A DNA stretch of 64,000 bases from Gnetum montanum (taxonomy: Eukaryota; Streptophyta; Gnetopsida; Gnetales; Gnetaceae), in the NCBI GenBank assembly GCA_015680685.1, contig MNCI01009604.1, forward strand, positions 313,409 to 377,408, given 5' to 3'. The position numbers were made by a program, and so were the translations under genes. Shown here in pieces: positions 58,430 through 64,000 of the stretch (position 1 is the first letter of the stretch; every line of letters begins with the position of its first letter). Under the pieces are notes generated by a model, which saw nothing but the letters and a program-made list of their open reading frames with translations, did not search any database and had not been told where the DNA came from.

Positions 58430-58930
58430 TGAATTTCTTGATGGATTGGTAAGGAAATAGCTTGTAATTGCACCATCTAAGGTTTTCCTAGGATAAGGTT
58501 GAATCTTGGTGTCTCTTATACCACCAAGAAATTAGCCGCTATGGGAAATTGTTTCCCTACCACAAAGTGTAAAGAAATTGAGTCTTTTATGGCCACCCAA
58601 GATCTATTGAAGGATTTAAGGATGGCTATTGTGATATGTTATATTTTCTCGATTAGGACTAGATGTTCCATGATGGTATAAGGTATAGCGTTGGTTGTGG
58701 TTCCATTGTCAACATGCACCCTGTGCACTTTGTACTATCCTATCCTAATGGTTATAAAGAGGGGAGCCTTAGTTTTCTTGCCACCTTGGTGATTGATTTT
58801 GACTTCACTATCATGAAACACTAGTGTTGTTGATCTTGTTTTTTCCTTTGGTGAAGGTGATACCATCCTTGCATGGATGGACTCTTCACTAGCATGGATA
58901 TCCTCACTAACACAAATGATGATCAACAAC
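58430..58930 (-). pseudogene. Tat-like Ty3/gypsy protease, decayed
   Basis: Frame from ~58930: FHDSEVKINHQGGKKTKAPL, IRIG, one TAG, then VHVDNGTTTNAIPYTIMEHL (58740-58670), the catalytic site with Asp-Asn-Gly. It ends in RFNLILGKP, a TAG where Trp is usual, and AISLPIHQEIHLP, the 'LGRPWIH...AVPSTLHQ' signature of Tat-lineage proteases. Two or three stops, otherwise well kept. RT would follow at lower coordinates but is absent. Confidence 0.8.
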
Positions 58931-58989
58931 TTGAGTAGTGCCTCACAGTGTAGTAGAAGTCATCACAAGTTTATATAGGCTAAGTGAGA

Positions 58990-61505
58990 TGTTCTTTTGT
59001 TTTAGTGACAGTTTAACTTGTTCCATTGTAGTGAGGAAGTCTTTGTCATTGGTTCTAGGCTTTTTATTTTTGTTGTTGTTAACTTCTTCCATGTGTTCCA
59101 AGATGCAAATTTATGCTTTGGTTATTTGGCTTCCTTTCCTTTCTTTTGTGGCTTAGGATTCTTACATGGTTAACTGGTTGAGGAAACCTAGGCAATGGAG
59201 CTCATCGGAATAGATGACATGGAAGTGGGCTTCAGCGAGCCCACTTCCTTCCATTCTTTGGCCTATTGGTTATCAATGTTGTTGGGCTTTGATATGGGCT
59301 TCTTACATTGTTTGCTTGGGGATCTCCTATTTTTGTTGGGTGGTCATGAAGAAGTGATTGTGTTGGCCACTATGAAAGGAGTTTTTCAGTCATAGGAGCA
59401 AGTTTTGTTTTAGCTTCAGTGGAAGGGGGCATTATAATTATGAAAGGTTCCATGGGAGGCATAGGTAATGGAACCCTTACAACAAAAGGGGGTCTTGAGC
59501 TAGTGAAATATTAAGGACCCATGTCATTGCAAGGAGGTACTCGTATCATGAACAACTCTTGTGCATGTCTAGAGTTATTAGTCATATTGAACGTTGCTAT
59601 GGTGTATGGGCTATGGTTGGCATTCAATGAATCCTTGTAGACCTACAAGGATTGGTTTTTGGATTTAATTGAGTTTGAGGCATCAAGGACTAGTTCACCC
59701 TTGTCTATCATATTTTGAAGGTCATGCTTAAGCACTAGGCAAAAGCTAATGTCATGACTTGGTAGTTAATGGTAGTGGCAAAGTGGTTTAGTTTGGAGTG
59801 CTTAGGGACCGACAAGTCATTCTTGGTTACAAGAGTGGAATTTTGGCTATCTCACATAGCCTATCATGCCTCTAGTGGCATTTTCAATCATGTGCTTGTA
59901 TTGTATTCTCCCACTCTTCAATAGTTGATCAAAGAGTTCTAATGATTTCAATGGTAGCCTTGTATACTTCGTTCAATATTTGCATTTAAAATTAGGCCTC
60001 ATGATTGTTGATGGAGAGGCCCTAGAGATTAAAGGTTGGTTTTTGTTAATAGAAACCTTGGGGTTGATTAGTCTTAGACCCCTATGTAGTTGTTTTATTG
60101 TCCTTGATCATTGTGATCACTATTGTGTTGTTCTACCTCCACTTCTCCTTATCCTTTCGGGCATGCTAGTTTTTGTATGCCACATGGCAAGTTCATGCCT
60201 AGCCTCAACTACATCCTCTATGTTCTTTGTCTAGAAAGAGGCTTGACTAAGTGACCATGGATCTAGGTGATATAATTTCAACTTAATGAAGTAGTTAACC
60301 ACTCTCTTGATGATATTGAGAAGGTAAGTCTCAGCTATTAATTCTGAAATCTCATTAAGAAGAGCATTCCATCATTGTATGAATTTTTATACTAGCTCAA
60401 GGAATTCCTAATTAACCTTTATTAGCTAGTTAAGAGACGTTTTGGGTTTCAAGTTGTACTTAAAATGGTTAACAAATTATGAAATTAAGTCATCTGGAGA
60501 GGATATGGATCATCTTGGTAATACATGACACTAGTCTAAGGCTTTCTTGGTAGGAGACATGGGGAATATCTGCATGATGGTATGTGGCTAGGCTTGTAGT
60601 AATAAGCACTTAGAATGGAAGGTTATTAAATGGGAATTTAGGTCACCTTCATTGTTGTACTTTATGAACTAAAGAATGGAGATGCCCAGTAGAAGAGTTA
60701 TTAGTGGAATTGCAGGATTGATGTGGTCATCATGATAGAAATCCATTGTCTTTATAATCTAGCTTGTGGAAGCTTTGAGTTTTCATAACTCTTCCATCAA
60801 GCCTTGGATCATTTGGAATGCTTGATCTAGTCCTTGAGGCATTCCAAATGATCCAAGGCTATAGTGTTAGTTGAGAGGCCTATGGCCTCACAATTAATTA
60901 TGGTATGAAAGGGAGAGACTAGATTATGGTGGTTATGGATGGACTAAATAGTGAAAAATATGTTTGTACTAGTACTCTAGGCACAAAGGGGACAAATAAT
61001 GTTTATGTCCCTTGGGTTGTTTGTGGTCCCACTATGGGATCCACTAGCACAAAGAAGGAGTGAGTGGTGGTGATAACCACCAGTGAGGGCTGTGTAGAAT
61101 GAGGCTATGTAGCAAATGGCATGGTTGAAAAGAAAGAGGCTATTTGAGGCATGGATTATGCTTGATGATCTATTATAACAAGTGTTAGTCCAAACATGGT
61201 TGGATATACGAGCAATGATTGTTGAGGCATATGTCTCATGGAAGAGGTAGGTAAACTTGAAATAGGTGCAATGGTATGGGGAACCGACTATTGGTAAAGG
61301 CTCCCTATAAAGTTATTCAGTTTGAGCTCTACTTGAAACTCATTGTCCTCTTCATGTTGAATAACTAATGTTCATCCATGTCAATTAATTAAGATAGGAT
61401 GTGTGTGTGCATTTCATTAAGGTGTATCTTTTCATAAGAGTAAGGTATGTATTTCTTTCCATTTTGGTGTATTAGTTCATACTCATGCTTAGCTTTGGCC
61501 TCCAT
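58990..61505 (-). pseudogene. Tat-like Ty3/gypsy gag, decayed
   Basis: Probable start ATG 61505 (MEAKAKHEYELIHQNGKKY). The Retrotrans_gag core lies near 60560-60290: SISSPDDLIS, FVNHFKYNLKPKTSLN, EFLELV, then WNALLNEISELIAETYLL. The zinc-box region LCHYH...SHDISFCLVLKHDLQ is near 59735-59790, which fits the 'CxxH...HDTxxCxxLK' pattern of Tat gags. Then follows a Pro-rich stretch. Many stops and a few frame changes. Protease follows in the same direction. Repeat R lies upstream. Confidence 0.78.
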
Positions 61506-61639
61506 TCATGGAATGAGGAGGCTAGCCTAGATTTTTGCATGAATGAAGTTTTAGTATTCTTCATTTATGACCATAAACTCTAGGCTTTACCCCCTTAGTC
61601 TAAGGGATTGCCTACACTTAGTTTTAGCAATTGAAAATC

Positions 61640-62395
61640 TTGGTTACTAGAGAAAACCAAGGATTCACAATGCATCAAATTTTTGACCTCAAATCACAAG
61701 GGCCTCTACAAAAAAATAAGATTTGAGGTATCTTGGATAGTTTAGTAGATCACATAGGGACTTAATAAGGACAAAACAAGGCAATAGAATGTAAATGAGA
61801 AACATATATTTTGATTGTAAATTGTGCCGAAATGAAATAGATGAAATAAAACTTGCACACAAATAAATTTGTAAAAATTTATTTTAAAAAAAATAAAGGT
61901 ATAGAAAATGTATACAAGATGATATTTTGTAACATGGGGTTCAGTTTGATGGAGGTTCAAAGTCATTGAAACTGCTACAACCAGCTCCACGATCTAGAGG
62001 TATTTCCACTCCTGATGCTTTCAAATATTTTCTACTCCAATGCTAGATCTGCAGTGTTGTTTGTGTAGGGAGATGAGAGGTGTGAGGGATTTGAGATATA
62101 AAAGTGAGCAACACTAGGAGTTTTTGTTTCTAGGAGCTTAGCATTGATCCTGAAAATCTCATAGAATCTCAAAAGGAGGTAAAGGAGTAACAATGATTGT
62201 AAGGAGATTCCACAATGGGGGATTTAAGAAGCTATGTGTATGCAAGATTGTAAGAGCTCTTGAATGCTACAATATTCCTAAAAATGCAAAGTGTGAAACC
62301 TATATATGGTATTGAGGTTTAATTTATATGGGGTTTTGGTGACAAATCTAGTTGCAAATTAGCTAACAAATTTCCCCAATGTTTAGGTGTGGTGG
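61640..62395. repeat. Repeat R, copy 2, left part
   Basis: Matches ~15440-15529 and 21803-22440 without the P insertion. It sits just upstream of the Tat-like gag start, where that element's 5' LTR and leader should be. Broken at 62400 by a solo LTR. Confidence 0.65.
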
Positions 62396-62400
62396 ATGTT

Positions 62401-63278
62401 TGATGAAGCACTAAATGGGGCTGTGTTAACTAGGCCGTGTATACGGGGCCCCGTATATGTGGCCCCGTCGACATGGCCCTGTCAACGCATCCCTCCATGC
62501 ATTGACATGGCCCCATTTATGCAAAGCTTATTTTAGCCTATAAATAAGTGGGCCTCCACCACACTTAGGTATCTTTTGGCTTAATTGTAGGGAAGCTCTT
62601 GTAGTTTGTTTTTGTAGGAGTTAGACTATTTTCCCAAGTGCATGCCTACAGTGTGATGCTTGTAATTGTACAAAACCTTTATTCGAGTGTGAAATACTTG
62701 GACATACACATGATTGGCAATAAAGATCGAGATTAATTCATCATTGCAGCATTCACTTAGTTTTAATTATTTAATTTTTATTGTTATTTATTTTTTTCTT
62801 AGTTAATATTTCTTTACCATAATTTACTATTCTTGTTATTAACTGCGGAATGAGTACGACTTAATCACAAGCATTTAAGTGTGACTACTTGGCAACCCAG
62901 TAGCGTACCTAGGATCTACGCTTGGTAATCCTAGTAGTAGTTGTGCACGAGGTCCAATATGTGTACGACTAATTAAGGAATAGATGCTCATCGCACTTAG
63001 GCTAGCTTAGACTTCATTTCCTATTTCTTATTAGTTTAATCAAGATTATTTTCCATTGTCTCTAGGAGTAGCACTAGTTTAGGATCACATCATACGCCTC
63101 ACTTTGGACTAAACCATACATGAAAAAGAAAATACTAGTCCAGGTGGGAAGACAGCAAACTGTGATCAACATGTAACTATCTAGATACCACAACTAGCTT
63201 GTCCACGGAGTTTGACTGGATCGTGCGCGAACGCTTGTATTCGTATGGTTGAGTGTAGGGGTACCTTACCACTCATCA
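62401..63278 (+). repeat. Solo LTR of the P/B family with an altered U3
   Basis: Starts TGATGAAGCAC and ends ...CCTTACCACTCATCA. Flanked by ATGTT (62396-62400) and ATTTT (63279-63283), a target duplication with one mismatch. TATA box near 62540-62548, AATAAAGATCG near 62719, then the conserved U5. U3 lacks GATATCGC boxes and has instead the 18-bp palindrome TATACGGGGCCCCGTATA (62440-62457) and several GGCCCCGT/GGCCCTGT boxes. No internal region remains, as after recombination between two LTRs. Confidence 0.85.
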
Positions 63279-63283
63279 ATTTT

Positions 63284-63788
63284 CAAATTTAATGGAATTA
63301 CTATGTATGATAATTGTCATACCCCCATGATCATTCTATTTACTAAAAATAGTAAATGATAATTTCACCAATGTTTGCTTTGTCCATGCACACTAGGCCT
63401 TCCAAATACAACGTTGAAGTGTAGGGTTAATGTTGGAGTTGATGTAGTGCTAAAATCTTGCCATGCTATAGCAACATTAGGGGGATGGAGAAGTAATGCT
63501 AGGGGGAGGGGGAAGGTTATACCCCTCCAAACTATGCATGGATGTTGTTACACCCCTTAATGTTGGGAGTAGATGGGCTTTTATGCCCTAACAAGTATCT
63601 CTAGCATGGAAAATGTTATAACCCCCATAAAACCCATCAAATTACCAATTTTGGCATCCCAAAAGGCATTTTTAACCCCACAAGCATAAATATTATCATT
63701 ACATTGATTTTTCCACTTGGGGGATGAAGCTTTAACCACTTATGAGGCAATTTTACCCACAAAAGCATAAAATATGTGACATTGCATA
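63284..63788. repeat. Repeat R, copy 2, right part
   Basis: Matches 22510-23060, including TTACTAAAAATAGTAAATGA and AAAAGGCATTTTT. CATACCCCCATGATC at 63321-63335 may be the complement of a PPT next to an LTR end. The match stops at TTGCAT (63788). Confidence 0.65.
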
Positions 63789-64000
63789 TTGTTGGCGACC
63801 GTTTGGGACATGATCGCCAACGAGTGTCCTCGAACAGGATTTAGGTGCCTACTGGACTCTGGCAACACCAAGGCCCAGATACCTCCAAATAAACTCAGTA
63901 GTTAATGTGAGTATGTGTGTGTGCTGTTGCAGCATGTGGTTGTGAGAAATGTAACGATTGCGTTGAGTGTAAACTACAAATGACTTACTTTAAAGAGATT
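63789..64000 (+). other. Start of a further, less decayed element (partial)
   Basis: From ~63791 base composition changes: several CpGs, less A/T. It opens TGTTGGCGACCG and contains TCGCCAACG, so GTTGGCGA and TCGCCAAC form an inverted pair around 13 bases. The TG start would fit an LTR. Alternatively, TTGGCGACCGTTTGGGACA resembles the leader that follows the LTR in Tat elements. The window ends before this can be settled. Confidence 0.4.

Noticed and set aside
58177-59395. Plus-strand open frames of 60-83 codons
   Set aside because: Antisense shadows of the Tat-like gag-protease.

Overview
This window looks like a repeat-dominated stretch of nuclear DNA from a large-genome seed plant. It is AT-rich and consists mostly of decayed LTR retrotransposons inserted into one another. 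Plant-type features are Athila/Tat-like Ty3/gypsy elements with a tRNA-Asp-type primer-binding site, Ty1/copia relics, a chromovirus (Tekay/Del-like) fragment with a tRNA-iMet-type site, and a relic gene with short T-rich introns. I cannot name the species. I found no intact protein-coding gene, tRNA, rRNA, CRISPR array or bacterial-style operon. Nearly all coding matter is broken by stops and frameshifts.

Layout, left to right. 1-2896: minus-strand Athila-like fragment (3' noncoding region, integrase, RNase H end). 2897-3739: lone LTR. 3740-4283 and 10789-12493: one copia relic, split by an old minus-strand Athila-like element (4284-10788). 12494-13664: repeat X, first copy. 15535-21797: complete plus-strand element 'P' with target duplication GCTAG; it carries gag and an extra ORF, and contains an 801-base assembly gap. 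P sits in repeat R (about 15440-23060). 23114-23461: decayed fragment of a cellular gene, the ubiquitin-like domain of SDE2. 25560-29690: chromovirus fragment and probable long LTR. 30635-37990: complete minus-strand element 'B' with target duplication ATATC; it codes only for gag and protease and is inserted in an older plus-strand gag-protease fragment (29700-30629 plus 37996-38830). 38960-44240: copia relic II. 45680-46868: repeat X, second copy. 48752-51378: short LTR-type units in head-to-head inversion, one LTR holding a 24-bp tandem array. 52901-53479: solo LTR with duplication CTAAT. 53784-57356: relic of a multi-exon gene. 58430-61505: minus-strand Tat-like gag-protease. 61640-63788: repeat R, second copy, interrupted by a solo LTR (62401-63278). 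63789-64000: edge of another, less decayed element.

Nothing here appears to work as a system. The window is best read as a stratigraphy of insertions. P and B keep many CpG sites and clean target duplications, so they look young. The 4284-10788 element and the copia relics look much older. The items most worth a second look are the SDE2-like gene fragment, the intron-containing relic at 53784-57356, the extra ORF in P, the four repeated polypurine-like boxes in B, the palindromic LTR pair with its one-sided minisatellite, and the exchange of palindromic boxes in the U3 region of otherwise similar LTRs.
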